Shown: positions 18,745 through 28,317 of the stretch, one piece after another
Numbering within the stretch: the stretch's first letter is position 1
Layout: every line of letters starts with the position of its first letter
NCBI GenBank assembly: GCA_003599855.1
Contig: QZKG01000064.1
Location: 1-64,000 of the forward strand
Direction: 5' to 3'
Length of the DNA stretch: 64,000 bases
Source: Gaiellales bacterium
GTDB lineage: Bacteria; Actinomycetota; Thermoleophilia; BMS3ABIN01
The notes under the pieces: model-generated
What the model was told of the DNA's origin: nothing
The model's database searches: none
What the model saw: the letters and a program-made list of their open reading frames with translations, nothing else
Made by a program: the position numbers and the translations under genes

Positions 18745-19590
18745 TTAAAAAATCTTGGTATTCAGGACTGCTTTCAGCCTGTCCAACGCCTTGGCTGACT
18801 CGCGGGAAACCTTGCGCTGAGTGAGGCCCATCTCCTCGGCGACCTGGGATTGAGTCAGATCCTTATAGAAGAGGAGGTAGACTATCTTCCGCTGGAAATC
18901 GCTCAAAGTATCAAAAGCCTGCTGCAGGGCTATGCGATCCTCTATCGGCATCGAGAACGATTCGTGCCGCAATGAATGGACAGTGCGCGTGTCTGGTTGC
19001 TGATTCACGCTCTCGCACGAAACAGGATCGTCTGCCGTAAAGAGGTCGCTTGCCGCCCTGGCTTTCATGATTTCCAGAATACCATCTTCTGAGATATTTG
19101 CCTTATCCGACAATTCTTTCAGCGTCGGCCGCCTCTTTAGCTTTCGCGTCAACTCGAGCGACGCTTCCTCGATCCGCTGTTCCGCTCTTTTTAACCAGCG
19201 TGGCCTGCGCAGCAGTACGTTATCGCGCAAATAGTGCCGGATCTCGCCATCAACCACAGCGACTGCGTAGCTGGAAAAACCTGTGGCCCGCGATCCGTCA
19301 TAACGCTGTACAGCCTTGATGAGACCCATATTGGCGACCTGGAGCAGGTCTTCGTAGGGATCCGGAAAATACGAGAACTGTTTCAAAACCGAATGCAAGA
19401 GACCCTGGTTCCTTTCGAGTATCTCCTCAAGCACGGAAGAGTCCCTGGTTTGCTGATACTCGGCAATGAGTTTCTCGTTGTGGCGCAATGAGGTAGCGCG
19501 AGCCAACTCAATCACTTCGGCCCCACATTTATGCTTCGCCTCTGGTCTGGAACCTTCTCCGTTGACGGCAACCAGCTTGACTGCCTTCAT
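18745..19590 (-). CDS. Group 3 sigma-70 family factor in the pilus cluster
   Basis: The 281-residue protein has region 2 (about 60-135, with DLLQVANMGLIKAVQRYD and GFSSYAVAVVDGEIRHYLRD). Region 3 follows (RRPRWLK, RPTLKELSDKANISED), then region 4 (about 220-275, LSDFQRKIVYLLFYKDLTQSQVAEEMGLTQRKVSRE). This layout fits the SigB/SigF/SigG-like sporulation and stress group, not the housekeeping or ECF groups. It lies between pilC and the pilA leader on the same strand, so it may serve pilin transcription. No anti-sigma gene is adjacent. Confidence 0.88.
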   Translation of the reverse strand: MKAVKLVAVNGEGSRPEAKHKCGAEVIELARATSLRHNEKLIAEYQQTRDSSVLEEILERNQGLLHSVLKQFSYFPDPYEDLLQVANMGLIKAVQRYDGSRATGFSSYAVAVVDGEIRHYLRDNVLLRRPRWLKRAEQRIEEASLELTRKLKRRPTLKELSDKANISEDGILEIMKARAASDLFTADDPVSCESVNQQPDTRTVHSLRHESFSMPIEDRIALQQAFDTLSDFQRKIVYLLFYKDLTQSQVAEEMGLTQRKVSRESAKALDRLKAVLNTKIF

Positions 19591-19667
19591 GGGTCTGCCT
19601 TTCCTTTAGTTTCTACTTCAATATTCGGCTGCTACGTCAGTTGTTGAAGCGGGGACCCGCACCATAA

Positions 19668-20888
19668 TCAATTATTTATCACTGACATGAGGTTGAAGAT
19701 GGGCAGGTAGAGCGATATCACGATTACGCCGACAAGTCCGCCCACACCTATCATCATGATCGGCTCAAGGATGGAAGTCAGCGATTTTACTGCAGCATTT
19801 ACTTCATCCTCATAGAAGTCAGCAATCTTCGTCAACATGACGTCTACTGCCCCGGTTTCTTCACCCACCGCGATCATCTGGACTACCATCGGAGGAAACA
19901 CGCTGACCTGTGACAACGGTTCCGACATGGGCCGGCCTTCCTTGACGCTCGATTTCACTCCTGCCATGGCATCGGAAACGACAGAATTGCCTGCCGTCTC
20001 TCCGGTGATGTCGATAGCCTGGAGGATCGGTACGCCGCTCGCGACAAGGGTGCTGAGCGTCCTCGAGAAACGTGCCATAGCCAGCTTTCTTATGATCTCA
20101 CCTATACCCATGGGCATCTTGAGCTTGATGTTATCCCAGACCCTTACACCTTTTTCAGTCCGCTTGAGCCTGATTAGGCCGTATATACCCCCGCCGATGG
20201 CAGCAAAGATGAAGACACCGTAGATACTGCGCATCACATTGCTGATATTGACCATTATTCGGGTCAGCATCGGCAGCTGGCTACCCAGGTCAGCGTACAT
20301 CTTCGCAAAGATCGGAATTATGAACATCATCATTGCCATCAGCACCAATACGGCGAAAACGGCGATCAGCAAAGGATAGACCATGGCTGATCTTACCTGG
20401 CGCTTGAGGCTGTCTTCAGCTTCCAGTTGCGCTGCTACGCGGTCCAGGGTTTCGTCAAGGATACCCCCAGCCTCTCCAGCCCTGACCATATTTACATAAA
20501 GGCGACTGAATATGTTTGGATGCTTCTCGAGTGCGTCTGACAGTGATATGCCGCCTTCGACGTCACTTCTCAACTGCCCGATAACAGTTGCCAGCTTCGC
20601 GTTCTCAGTCTGGTTCTCCAGAATATAAAGGGCCCTGAGCAAAGCCAGGCCTGAATTGATCATGGTAGCGAACTGGCGGGAAAATACGGTTATGTGACGC
20701 GCCTTGAGGCGTCGTACATCGGCCAGCATCTCCTTGATGGAGGTCCCGCCCTTCTTTTCACTGATATCGACGACCGTGAAACCCTTGCCTCGAAGCTCGG
20801 CTGCTACCGCGGCTCTGCTGTCAGCTTGCGCTTCCCCCTTGGAAGGTATGCCCCGAACGTCACGTACTTTGTAGATAAATGTGCTCAT
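19668..20888 (-). CDS. pilC: Type IV pilus inner-membrane platform protein
   Basis: At 406 residues it has the normal length of PilC/GspF. There are two T2SSF domains (about 70-190 and 275-395), each with long hydrophobic helices, and FSRQFATMINSGLALLRAL starts the first. It anchors the PilB and PilT motors and passes pilins into the growing fibre. The start at 20888 lies 27 bases after the pilT stop, in a compact pilB-pilT-pilC series. Confidence 0.94.
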   Translation of the reverse strand: MSTFIYKVRDVRGIPSKGEAQADSRAAVAAELRGKGFTVVDISEKKGGTSIKEMLADVRRLKARHITVFSRQFATMINSGLALLRALYILENQTENAKLATVIGQLRSDVEGGISLSDALEKHPNIFSRLYVNMVRAGEAGGILDETLDRVAAQLEAEDSLKRQVRSAMVYPLLIAVFAVLVLMAMMMFIIPIFAKMYADLGSQLPMLTRIMVNISNVMRSIYGVFIFAAIGGGIYGLIRLKRTEKGVRVWDNIKLKMPMGIGEIIRKLAMARFSRTLSTLVASGVPILQAIDITGETAGNSVVSDAMAGVKSSVKEGRPMSEPLSQVSVFPPMVVQMIAVGEETGAVDVMLTKIADFYEDEVNAAVKSLTSILEPIMMIGVGGLVGVIVISLYLPIFNLMSVINN

Positions 20889-20915
20889 TTACTCATCTCG
20901 CCCTCAAGTTGTTGG

Positions 20916-21983
20916 TTACGCCACCTTTCTTCCGACGACCAGCCGTTCCAGCTCTTCAGGATTGCTGGATTTGCGCAGAGCCATATCCTTGGATACTTTT
21001 CCACGCCTGACCCACTCGGCCAACGATGTATCCATTGTCTGCATGCCGAATTTGGTGCCGGTCTGCATCACTGAGTAGATCTGGTGGGTCTTGGCTTCAC
21101 GAATAAGATTCCTGACGGCTGGCGTCGGGATGAGTATCTCGCAGGCACAGACTCTGTCGAGCCCGTCAACGGTAGGCATCAGTTGTTGCGTGCAGATGCC
21201 CATCAGTGTCGCAGCCAGCTGAACGCGGATCTGACTCTGTTGATGAGGCGGGAAAACATCGATGATGCGGTCGATGGTCTGTGGCGCATCCTGTGTATGA
21301 AGGGTCGCAAAAACCAGATGTCCCGTTTCGGCAGCGGTCAATGCAGTCTGCATCGTCTCGTTGTCCCGCATCTCACCAATAAGGATCACGTCAGGATCCT
21401 GCCGCAGGACAGACTTGAGCGCGCGATTGAACGATTGCGTATCCGTACCCACTTCGCGTTGATTGACTATGGACTTCGCGTGACGATGAAGGAACTCGAT
21501 GGGGTCCTCGATTGTCATGATGTGCTCTTCACGTGTCTCGTTTATTTCCTTGATCATCGCGGCGAGCGTGGTCGACTTTCCGGAACCCGTCGGTCCCGTT
21601 ATGATGACGAACCCCCTGGGCTTCTGCGCCATCTTGTGCAGGATGGGCGGCATCATAAGTTCATCCAGGGTCTTAATCTCGGCTGGTATCAGGCGAAATG
21701 CAGCACCCAGGGCATTGCGTTGAAAGTATGCATTCACGCGAAAACGTGCGCGCCCTGGTACCGAATAGGAAAAGTCTATCTCCCAGTCATTCTCAAGCTT
21801 CTGCCGCTGATCCTGAGACAAAATACTGTAGATAAGATCCCTGGTGTCGTTCGTATTCAACCGGGGATAGTCCAGCCGGATCAGCTTGCCCGCTACCCGG
21901 ATCACGGGCGGCGAGCCGGCAGTCAAGTGCAAGTCGGAAGCTTTTCTTTCGAGGACTTCGACCAGGATATCAACCAGGTCCAT
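20916..21983 (-). CDS. pilT: Pilus retraction ATPase
   Basis: The 355-residue secretion ATPase has Walker A GPTGSGKSTT, the Asp box (EDPIEF), Walker B (ILIGEMRD) and the His box (GHLVFATLHT). The C-terminal retraction signature AIRNL is present as AVRNL. It depolymerises pili for twitching or DNA uptake. It lies between pilB and pilC, with gaps under 30 bases on both sides. Confidence 0.95.
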   Translation of the reverse strand: MDLVDILVEVLERKASDLHLTAGSPPVIRVAGKLIRLDYPRLNTNDTRDLIYSILSQDQRQKLENDWEIDFSYSVPGRARFRVNAYFQRNALGAAFRLIPAEIKTLDELMMPPILHKMAQKPRGFVIITGPTGSGKSTTLAAMIKEINETREEHIMTIEDPIEFLHRHAKSIVNQREVGTDTQSFNRALKSVLRQDPDVILIGEMRDNETMQTALTAAETGHLVFATLHTQDAPQTIDRIIDVFPPHQQSQIRVQLAATLMGICTQQLMPTVDGLDRVCACEILIPTPAVRNLIREAKTHQIYSVMQTGTKFGMQTMDTSLAEWVRRGKVSKDMALRKSSNPEELERLVVGRKVA

Positions 21984-22012
21984 GAGGTTCCTCCCCTGCG
22001 AATCTAGATTTG

Positions 22013-23728
22013 TCAGACAATGACCCGGGCAATCTCTTCCATGGAAGTCTTGCCCTGCAGTACTTTCTCGATGCCGTCCTCGCGGAGCGTCATCATGCCC
22101 TCTGCCTGGGCCACTCTCGAAATCTCATCGGCACTTTTCCGCTCGACCGTTAATCTCTCTATCGCTTCGCTGACCAGCATCACCTCATACAGGCCAAGCC
22201 TTCCCTTATAGCCGGTATTACTGCATTTGGGGCATCCTCTTGAACGATAAAGCTCGGTATCCTTGTTGATCGCTTCGAGTGGGAAACCGTTAAGTCGCAG
22301 AGCTTCTTCGGTCGGCTTGAAAGGCTCTTTGCAGGCTGGGCATAGCTTGCGTGCCAGCCTCTGAGCAAGGACGCATTCAATAGCAGAGGCAGTAAGAAAT
22401 GGTTCGATTCCCATCTCGGTCAAACGTGTCAAAGCTCCGGGGGCATCGTTGGTATGCAACGTGCTCAAGACCATGTGGCCGGTTAACGCAGCTTCGATCG
22501 CGATCTGTGCTGTCTCCTTATCACGGATCTCACCAACCATCACTATATCCGGGTCTGAGCGCAGAATGGCCCTCAACCCAGATGCAAAAGTCAGTCCTGC
22601 CTTCGGGTTGATCTGAGTCTGATTGATGCCGTTCATGCGATACTCGACGGGATCCTCAACTGTGATGATGTTTTTTTCTTTCGTATTGAGCACGTTCAGG
22701 GTGGCATACAAAGTCGTCGATTTACCGCTGCCGGTCGGGCCAGTCACAAGAATCGCGCCGTAAGGCTTTCTATATGAGGTTTCAAACCGAACGAGAGCTC
22801 TCTCCGAAAAACCGAGATCCGCAAGATCCAGCAGCACGCTGCTCTTGTCCAAGAGACGGAGAACGATCTTTTCGCCATGTACGGTTGGCATCGTGGCAAC
22901 CCGGATATCGATCGGCTTGCCTCCAACGATAAGACCTATGCGGCCGTCCTGGGGTATGCGCCTTTCAGCAATATCGATGTCCGCCATGACCTTGATGCGA
23001 GACAGGACGCCTGACTGCATCCGCTTGGGAATGGACATGATCTCATGCAAGACACCGTCAACGCGGAAACGAACCAGCATTTCCTTTTCCTGCGGTTCGA
23101 AATGAAGATCGCTGGCGCCATCATCCACTCCCTGGCTGATGACACCATTTACGAGTTTGACGATAGGTGCTTCTGCAGCTACGTCGCGGATATCTGCTTC
23201 GGCAGCCTCGGATTCACCCTCGAAATCGCCTTCTGAGATGTCCTCACCCACCTGCTCGCTCATGCGGTGGATCTTGGCGATCTGGTTGAATACCTCCTCA
23301 GCGGTCGCTACGGCTGGCTTGATATCGTAACCGGTCATCATGCGCAAGTCATCGATGGCAAAGACATTAGTGGGGTCGACCATGGCAACGAGCAGGGTGT
23401 TCTCGTCAAGGAATTTGATGGGAAGGGCGCCATACCGGCGGGCCAGCTTTTCGGGGACCATGGAGGCTGCGAGAGAATCGATCTCAAAGTCACCCAAGTC
23501 GATGCTTTCGACGCCGAGACGTTCGGCCAGTGCTGCGTTGAGCTGTTCCTGAGTAAGGATCCCATCCTCCACCAGAATCTCACCCAGACGCTTGTTGGGG
23601 GTTACTTTCTGCTTCTGAAGAACAGACTCCAGCTGCTCTCTGGAGATATAGCCCCTGGCGACCAGTATCTCGCCAATCGGCTGGAGCTTCTTACGGTTCT
23701 TTCTGGATGTCAGTTCGCTCGGGTTCAA
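22013..23728 (-). CDS. pilB: Pilus extension ATPase with MshEN-type N-terminus
   Basis: The 571-residue extension motor has Walker A GPTGSGKST, Walker B MVGEIRD, the His box GHMVLSTLHTND and a zinc tetracysteine (CPAC and CPKC, about 480-510). The N-terminal 150 residues hold two copies of a pattern like (R/P)(L/I)GEILVxxGxIxxxQL, then L, P and K positions as in the cyclic-di-GMP-binding MshEN module. A direct response to cyclic-di-GMP is therefore plausible. The start is a TTG at 23728 with GAGG seven bases upstream, 38 bases inside the end of aroE. No ATG or GTG fits. Confidence 0.94.
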   Translation of the reverse strand: MNPSELTSRKNRKKLQPIGEILVARGYISREQLESVLQKQKVTPNKRLGEILVEDGILTQEQLNAALAERLGVESIDLGDFEIDSLAASMVPEKLARRYGALPIKFLDENTLLVAMVDPTNVFAIDDLRMMTGYDIKPAVATAEEVFNQIAKIHRMSEQVGEDISEGDFEGESEAAEADIRDVAAEAPIVKLVNGVISQGVDDGASDLHFEPQEKEMLVRFRVDGVLHEIMSIPKRMQSGVLSRIKVMADIDIAERRIPQDGRIGLIVGGKPIDIRVATMPTVHGEKIVLRLLDKSSVLLDLADLGFSERALVRFETSYRKPYGAILVTGPTGSGKSTTLYATLNVLNTKEKNIITVEDPVEYRMNGINQTQINPKAGLTFASGLRAILRSDPDIVMVGEIRDKETAQIAIEAALTGHMVLSTLHTNDAPGALTRLTEMGIEPFLTASAIECVLAQRLARKLCPACKEPFKPTEEALRLNGFPLEAINKDTELYRSRGCPKCSNTGYKGRLGLYEVMLVSEAIERLTVERKSADEISRVAQAEGMMTLREDGIEKVLQGKTSMEEIARVIV

Positions 23729-24572
23729 TTGCTAGCCTCATCACTTGCAACGGTGGCTCTTGACCCGACCATAAACGAATTGCTTCCGCACCTTGATGGA
23801 GAAGCATGCCAAGTCCGCCCAATGTAGTTGCCCCATGTTCACCTGCTGCGATCAGGAGAGGGGTCTCTCCGGTCGTATAGACCACATCGCAAACCATGTG
23901 ATCTTTCGATATTCTATCGACCGTGAAAGAAATCCCCTTTAGGCGGCCTTCCATACCGACAGAAGTGGCATTGACAACCAGCTTGCTGGTTGACACAAGG
24001 TCATCATAGTCGTCATTAAGCTCCCGGACTGTGACGGGAAGTCCTGGAAATTCGCCAAGGAGCATATCGCGAAAATCAACGCCTCGATCACGGCTGCGAT
24101 TGACGATATTCACCGCCTTAACCCCCTTGTCTGCGAGAGCCAGGCCGATAGCCCGTGCCGCTCCGCCAGCGCCGAATATGAGGACCGACAAAGCTCCATA
24201 GTCCAATACCGCTTTTTCTTCAATCGCCCTGATGAAGCCTGCGCCATCCGTGTTATAACCAACCAGCGACCCGCCCTTGTTGACTATGGTATTCACGGCA
24301 CCAAGGCGCGCCGCGGCAGAATCGAGGCGATCCACCAGGCTTGCGACGTTGATCTTATGAGGAATCGTGACGTTCAGGCCGGTTAAATTCATGGCCTTCA
24401 TGCCGTCGACCGCAGCGGAAAGGTCTGCGCTATCGACGCGGAACGGGACATAGCACATATCAAGGTCCATGGCCTGATAGGCAGCGTTGTGCATCAAGGG
24501 GGAGAGGCTGTGGGCGACAGGGTCACCGATGATTCCGACCAGCCTTGTTTTTCCGGTGATCTTCAAGGACAC
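23691..24572 (-). CDS. aroE: Shikimate dehydrogenase
   Basis: NADPH-dependent reduction of 3-dehydroshikimate. The 293-residue protein has the substrate motif HSLSPLMHN (about 21-29), the catalytic Lys in VTIPHKINV and Asp in YNTDGAGF. The nucleotide loop is GAGGAARAI, and GGLGMLLHQGAEAI lies near the end. Its last 38 bases overlap pilB, so aromatic biosynthesis and pilus genes share a transcript, a link of position rather than known function. Confidence 0.95.
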   Translation of the reverse strand: MSLKITGKTRLVGIIGDPVAHSLSPLMHNAAYQAMDLDMCYVPFRVDSADLSAAVDGMKAMNLTGLNVTIPHKINVASLVDRLDSAAARLGAVNTIVNKGGSLVGYNTDGAGFIRAIEEKAVLDYGALSVLIFGAGGAARAIGLALADKGVKAVNIVNRSRDRGVDFRDMLLGEFPGLPVTVRELNDDYDDLVSTSKLVVNATSVGMEGRLKGISFTVDRISKDHMVCDVVYTTGETPLLIAAGEHGATTLGGLGMLLHQGAEAIRLWSGQEPPLQVMRLAIEPERTDIQKEP

Positions 24573-24638
24573 ACCTCCGCTTTCAGAGCCCTGAGCTCTT
24601 CTTAAACGAGATGATTCTATCCCAGGAAGAAGCGGAAA

Positions 24639-24875
24639 TCAGGTCTTTAGGACAAAAACAAGAAGGCCGGTGGTTATAAAGAAAGCAACTGAGACGACGA
24701 CGGTGACCCGCGTGAGATTCTTCTCGATCACACTGGTGCCGCTGAATGTCTCGCTCATGCCTCCGCCAAAAATGCCGGATACCCCGCCTTTCCCTGAATG
24801 AAGGAGGACCAGGACGACGACCAGCAGCGCCAGTATGGAATGAATAGCCAGGACAAGTATCTCGATGAAACTCAT
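24639..24875 (-). CDS. secG: Protein translocase subunit SecG
   Basis: The 78-residue protein has two hydrophobic helices (about 5-25 and 52-74). They flank a Gly-rich loop with HSGKGGVSGIFGGGMSETF, the SecG hallmark. It assists SecYE during export. It follows tpiA and gpmI on the same strand, a common arrangement in Gram-positive bacteria, with an 82-base gap to gpmI. Confidence 0.93.
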   Translation of the reverse strand: MSFIEILVLAIHSILALLVVVLVLLHSGKGGVSGIFGGGMSETFSGTSVIEKNLTRVTVVVSVAFFITTGLLVFVLKT

Positions 24876-24957
24876 ATAATCTTCCAGTCTTAATCTGATA
24901 ATTCGACCTTACAGATGATAACGTCACGAGCTGCTGAAGGCAAGAAGCCGCATCCCG

Positions 24958-26487
24958 CTATTTCAAGAGGCTTCTACCGGTCATTTCCCGGGGTTGCTCA
25001 AGCGACAGCAACTGGAGCACCGTCACGGCGACATCGCACAGGGATCCGTCGTTTCTGAGTGAGTATGCCTTGTCGGATATTATAAAGGGCACGACTCCGC
25101 TCGTGTGCGCCGTGTCCGGGCCGCCCTGGGGGTCCTGCATACGCTCGGCATTCCCGTGGTCAGCCGTCACCAATGCGATGCCGTTCATTTCCTGCACCTT
25201 CGAGACTACCTGCTTCACACTCTCATCGACGACTTCGACGGCACATACCGCCGCATCAATGTCGCCAGTATGCCCGACCATATCACAGTTGGCGAAATTG
25301 ACGATTATGAAATCGAATTCTTCCAGGTCAATAAGCTTCACAAGCTCATCAGTAACTCCTTGCGCGCTCATCTCCGGCTTCTTGTCATAGGTCGGAACGT
25401 CTTGAGGGGACGGGATCAGTCTGCGCACTTCACCGGGAAACTGTTTTTCGACGCCACCATTGAAAAAGAAAGTGACGTGCGCGTATTTCTCGGTTTCTGC
25501 GATATGAAGCTGTTTCTTGCCTGCATCAGCCAGCACCTCTGCCAGCACATTCTTGAGTTCTTCCGGCGGAAACGCGATCGGGACCGTGAATTCAGCATCG
25601 TATTCAGTGAAACACACATAGTATGGCAACGGCGGCCGCGGGCCGCGGTCGAATTCCTCGAAGTCCGCGTGGATAAAGGCGCGCGTCATCTGTCTTGCCC
25701 TGTCGGGCCGAAAGTTGAAGAAGATGACGCTGTCTTCAGCAGCTATGCGTGACCCGGGGTCCTCGGAGGTGATCACGGGGAGGACGAATTCATCATTGAC
25801 CCCCTCACTGTATGATTGCCTCACGGCATCGATCGGGTCGGGGTTAACAGGCGCTTCACCATAAACAAGAGCGTCGTATGCCTTCTTGACCCGGTCCCAG
25901 CGATTGTCCCGGTCCATAGCAAAATATCGCCCCGAGATCGTGGCGATCCGGCCGAGCCCGACTTCGTCCAGGTATTCTGAGATCTCTTCCACGAAACCGA
26001 GACCGCTTGTGGGCGATACGTCACGTCCGTCCAGGAACATGTGCAGGAAAAGCCGTTCGCAGCCATTCTGCCTGCCCATTTCCACAAGAGCCCGAATATG
26101 GGAGATGTCGCTGTGCACACCGCCGTCTGAGAGCAGGCCGAGCAAGTGCGCGCTGCTGCCTGACTGGCTGGCGTGTCTGAATGCCTTGATCAATTCTTCG
26201 TTCCTGAAAAATGATCTGTCACTGATCGCCTGGTTGATGCGAGTAAGGTCCTGCATAACGATCCTGCCAGCGCCGAGGTTGAGGTGGCCGACCTCGGAGT
26301 TGCCCATCTGGCCCGGCGGCAATCCCACCGCCTCCCCCGCGGCCTTAAGCGTCGTGTGCGGGTACTCCTGGTGCAACCAGTCAAGGAAGGGTGTATCAGC
26401 AAGATAAACCGCATTAGCAGGGCCCGGCGGAGCGATGCCGCACCCGTCCAGGACAATCAGGCAGACGAATGCGGGACTGGGCGGCAC
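24958..26487 (-). CDS. gpmI: 2,3-bisphosphoglycerate-independent phosphoglycerate mutase
   Basis: Mn-dependent interconversion of 3- and 2-phosphoglycerate in glycolysis. The 509-residue protein shows the catalytic Ser in MGNSEVGHLNLGAG (about 60-75), metal ligands in LDGCG at the start, GGVHSD, FLDGRDV and NCDMVGHTGD, and TADHGNAE near the end. The start is GTG with GGAG five bases upstream, nine bases after the tpiA stop. This is the bona fide glycolytic mutase of the window, unlike the ApgM relative in the threonine operon. Confidence 0.96.
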   Translation of the reverse strand: MPPSPAFVCLIVLDGCGIAPPGPANAVYLADTPFLDWLHQEYPHTTLKAAGEAVGLPPGQMGNSEVGHLNLGAGRIVMQDLTRINQAISDRSFFRNEELIKAFRHASQSGSSAHLLGLLSDGGVHSDISHIRALVEMGRQNGCERLFLHMFLDGRDVSPTSGLGFVEEISEYLDEVGLGRIATISGRYFAMDRDNRWDRVKKAYDALVYGEAPVNPDPIDAVRQSYSEGVNDEFVLPVITSEDPGSRIAAEDSVIFFNFRPDRARQMTRAFIHADFEEFDRGPRPPLPYYVCFTEYDAEFTVPIAFPPEELKNVLAEVLADAGKKQLHIAETEKYAHVTFFFNGGVEKQFPGEVRRLIPSPQDVPTYDKKPEMSAQGVTDELVKLIDLEEFDFIIVNFANCDMVGHTGDIDAAVCAVEVVDESVKQVVSKVQEMNGIALVTADHGNAERMQDPQGGPDTAHTSGVVPFIISDKAYSLRNDGSLCDVAVTVLQLLSLEQPREMTGRSLLK

Positions 26488-26496
26488 GGGAGCTCC

Positions 26497-27255
26497 TTAC
26501 TGAAATCTTACGATACTGGCGAAACTCCCGGCCTCCAGGCAAGCGCCTCCCACCAGAGCGCCATCGATATCATCCTGGGCCATGAGCTCGCTGATATTGT
26601 CGGGTTTGACGCTGCCGCCGTACAGGATCCGCACGGCCTGCGCCGCTTCGCTTCCGAACATGCTGGTCACAGTAGTCCTGATGAATGCGATGGTTTGCTG
26701 AGCGATCTCCGGTGTCGCTGTCTTGCCGGTACCGATAGCCCAAATCGGTTCATAGGCAATGACCATCGCGGCAAGCTGATCTGCGTCGATGCCGGAAAGG
26801 TCGCCACGCAGCTGCTCACCGAGCTTTTCCTCGGTGCGACTACCCTCTCTCTCATCTTCTGACTCACCGACGCACAGAATCGGCCTGATTCCCGAGGCGA
26901 AGGCGGCGACGACCTTTTTTGCGAGGTCGGAGTCGTTCTCAGCGTTATACTCCCGTCGCTCCGAATGACCCAGTATGACGTCGTCGACACCCAATTCCTT
27001 TAGCATGGGCGGTGAGATCTCACCGGTGAAAGCGCCGGACTGTTCGAAATGCATATTTTGCGCAGCTACCCGCACTGGCGTCGAAGCGGTGACTTCCAGG
27101 ACAGCCGACAGGCTGGTGAAGGGCGGACCAAGGACGATCTCGACATCCTTTACATCCGTCACTAATGCCAGGAACTGCCTGGTGAAGTCCACTGCCTCGC
27201 TCATGGTCTTGTGCATTTTCCAGTTACCGGCTATAACGGGTTTTCGGCTGCTCAT
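26497..27255 (-). CDS. tpiA: Triosephosphate isomerase
   Basis: The 252-residue protein begins at the ATG at 27255, which has GGGAGG five bases upstream; an upstream in-frame start would add ten atypical residues. The motifs are AGNWKMHKT (catalytic Lys), ILGHSERRE (catalytic His) and AYEPIWAIGTGK (catalytic Glu), then YGGSV and GALVGGACL in the phosphate-binding loops. It is the first gene of the tpiA-gpmI-secG run. Confidence 0.96.
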   Translation of the reverse strand: MSSRKPVIAGNWKMHKTMSEAVDFTRQFLALVTDVKDVEIVLGPPFTSLSAVLEVTASTPVRVAAQNMHFEQSGAFTGEISPPMLKELGVDDVILGHSERREYNAENDSDLAKKVVAAFASGIRPILCVGESEDEREGSRTEEKLGEQLRGDLSGIDADQLAAMVIAYEPIWAIGTGKTATPEIAQQTIAFIRTTVTSMFGSEAAQAVRILYGGSVKPDNISELMAQDDIDGALVGGACLEAGSFASIVRFQ

Positions 27256-27392
27256 CTCATCCTCCCATAGAAATATTCCTGGCAAAAAAGTCGATACCGG
27301 GGGTGACCTGGCGCACGGACGCTGGCCTGCCTGACCTGGCGGTATCCCATTATTTATAAGGCTTTGCTAAAAAGCAACCAGGGAAAGAAACA

Positions 27393-27401
27393 TGCTAGAA
27401 T
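27393..27401 (+). promoter_or_regulatory. Candidate extended -10 promoter for the glutaredoxin gene
   Basis: TGCTAGAAT, the same nine bases as at 9936-9944, lies 30 bases before the ATG at 27432. No convincing -35 is visible. Confidence 0.35.
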
Positions 27402-27431
27402 TGGGAACATGGGTACTAAACCGACCGCGCC

Positions 27432-27641
27432 ATGAGCAAAGTAGTCATCTACACCAAGCCCGGATGCCCGTATTGTGCCGCCGCCAAGGAGGATATGGAC
27501 AAGAGAGGCGTCACCTATACGGAGCATGATGTCACTGCTTCCGGCGATTCAAAACAGGAAGCCATCAGGCTGGCGGGGGTAGCCAAGGTCCCTGTGATCG
27601 TGACGAACGGTGACGTACAGGTAGGCTTCGGTGGAAGCTGA
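27432..27641 (+). CDS. Small glutaredoxin-family protein
   Basis: The 69-residue protein has the redox motif CPYC (about 11-14), the cis-Pro region KVPVIV and a C-terminal VQVGFGGS. This is the short glutaredoxin type common in anaerobes and actinobacteria, where it reduces disulfides or protein thiols. It lies 50 bases before a thioredoxin-fold lipoprotein gene, which suggests a joint thiol-redox unit. Confidence 0.9.
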   Translation: MSKVVIYTKPGCPYCAAAKEDMDKRGVTYTEHDVTASGDSKQEAIRLAGVAKVPVIVTNGDVQVGFGGS

Positions 27642-27691
27642 GGCATCTAACCATCCGGCGGTCGCCGGAAACACAGGCAGACAGGGGACGA

Positions 27692-28306
27692 ATGAAGAAG
27701 ATCACAGTAATCATGCTCTTGATGACGCTGGCTTTTATCAGCGCTGGGGTAACCATGACAGGATGCAGCTCCGGCGACTCGCCCACGACCAGCTCGACAA
27801 ATGATCCGCCAGAGAGCGATGGCCAGCCGCGGATGCCGTCCTTCAGGCTGGAGACCCTCGATGGCGGCATGCTGAGCAACGAGGACTTGCTGGGTACACC
27901 TACGGTCATCAACTTCGGGGCATCCTGGTGCGGTCCCTGTGAGTATGAAGCTCCCGCGATCAAGAAGGTCAGCGAGTCACAGACCGGCGTGAGATTCGTC
28001 GGCATCGCGGTGAAAGATTCGCCGGAAGCCCAGCAGCAGTTCGTCGACAAACACGGCTGGCAATTCACTATCGCCATGGATTATGCCGGCACGGTCGTCA
28101 CGGACTTCCAGAAAGAGGCCCTGATGCCACGAGGAGCAATCCCGACGACCTTCTTCATCGACTCCGCCGGCAACATTGCTGATGTCTACCTCGGCCCGAT
28201 ATCGGAAAGTGACCTTATCCGGCTTACGAGCGAACTGCAGGAAGCCGACGCGGCTGCCAAGGACAAGACCGGCACCTCTGCCGTCGATACCCCACCGGCT
28301 TACTAA
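27692..28306 (+). CDS. TlpA/ResA-like thioredoxin-fold lipoprotein
   Basis: The 204-residue protein has a lipoprotein signal peptide with a lipobox ending TMTGC (Cys about 25), then a Ser/Thr/Pro linker. The thioredoxin domain has the active site WCGPC (about 78-82) and the cis-Pro in IPTTFFID. It should act outside the membrane as a thiol-disulfide reductase, for instance in cytochrome maturation or secreted-protein repair. It follows the glutaredoxin gene and converges on hpt. Confidence 0.9.
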   Translation: MKKITVIMLLMTLAFISAGVTMTGCSSGDSPTTSSTNDPPESDGQPRMPSFRLETLDGGMLSNEDLLGTPTVINFGASWCGPCEYEAPAIKKVSESQTGVRFVGIAVKDSPEAQQQFVDKHGWQFTIAMDYAGTVVTDFQKEALMPRGAIPTTFFIDSAGNIADVYLGPISESDLIRLTSELQEADAAAKDKTGTSAVDTPPAY

Positions 28307-28317
28307 AAACTCGCTGC

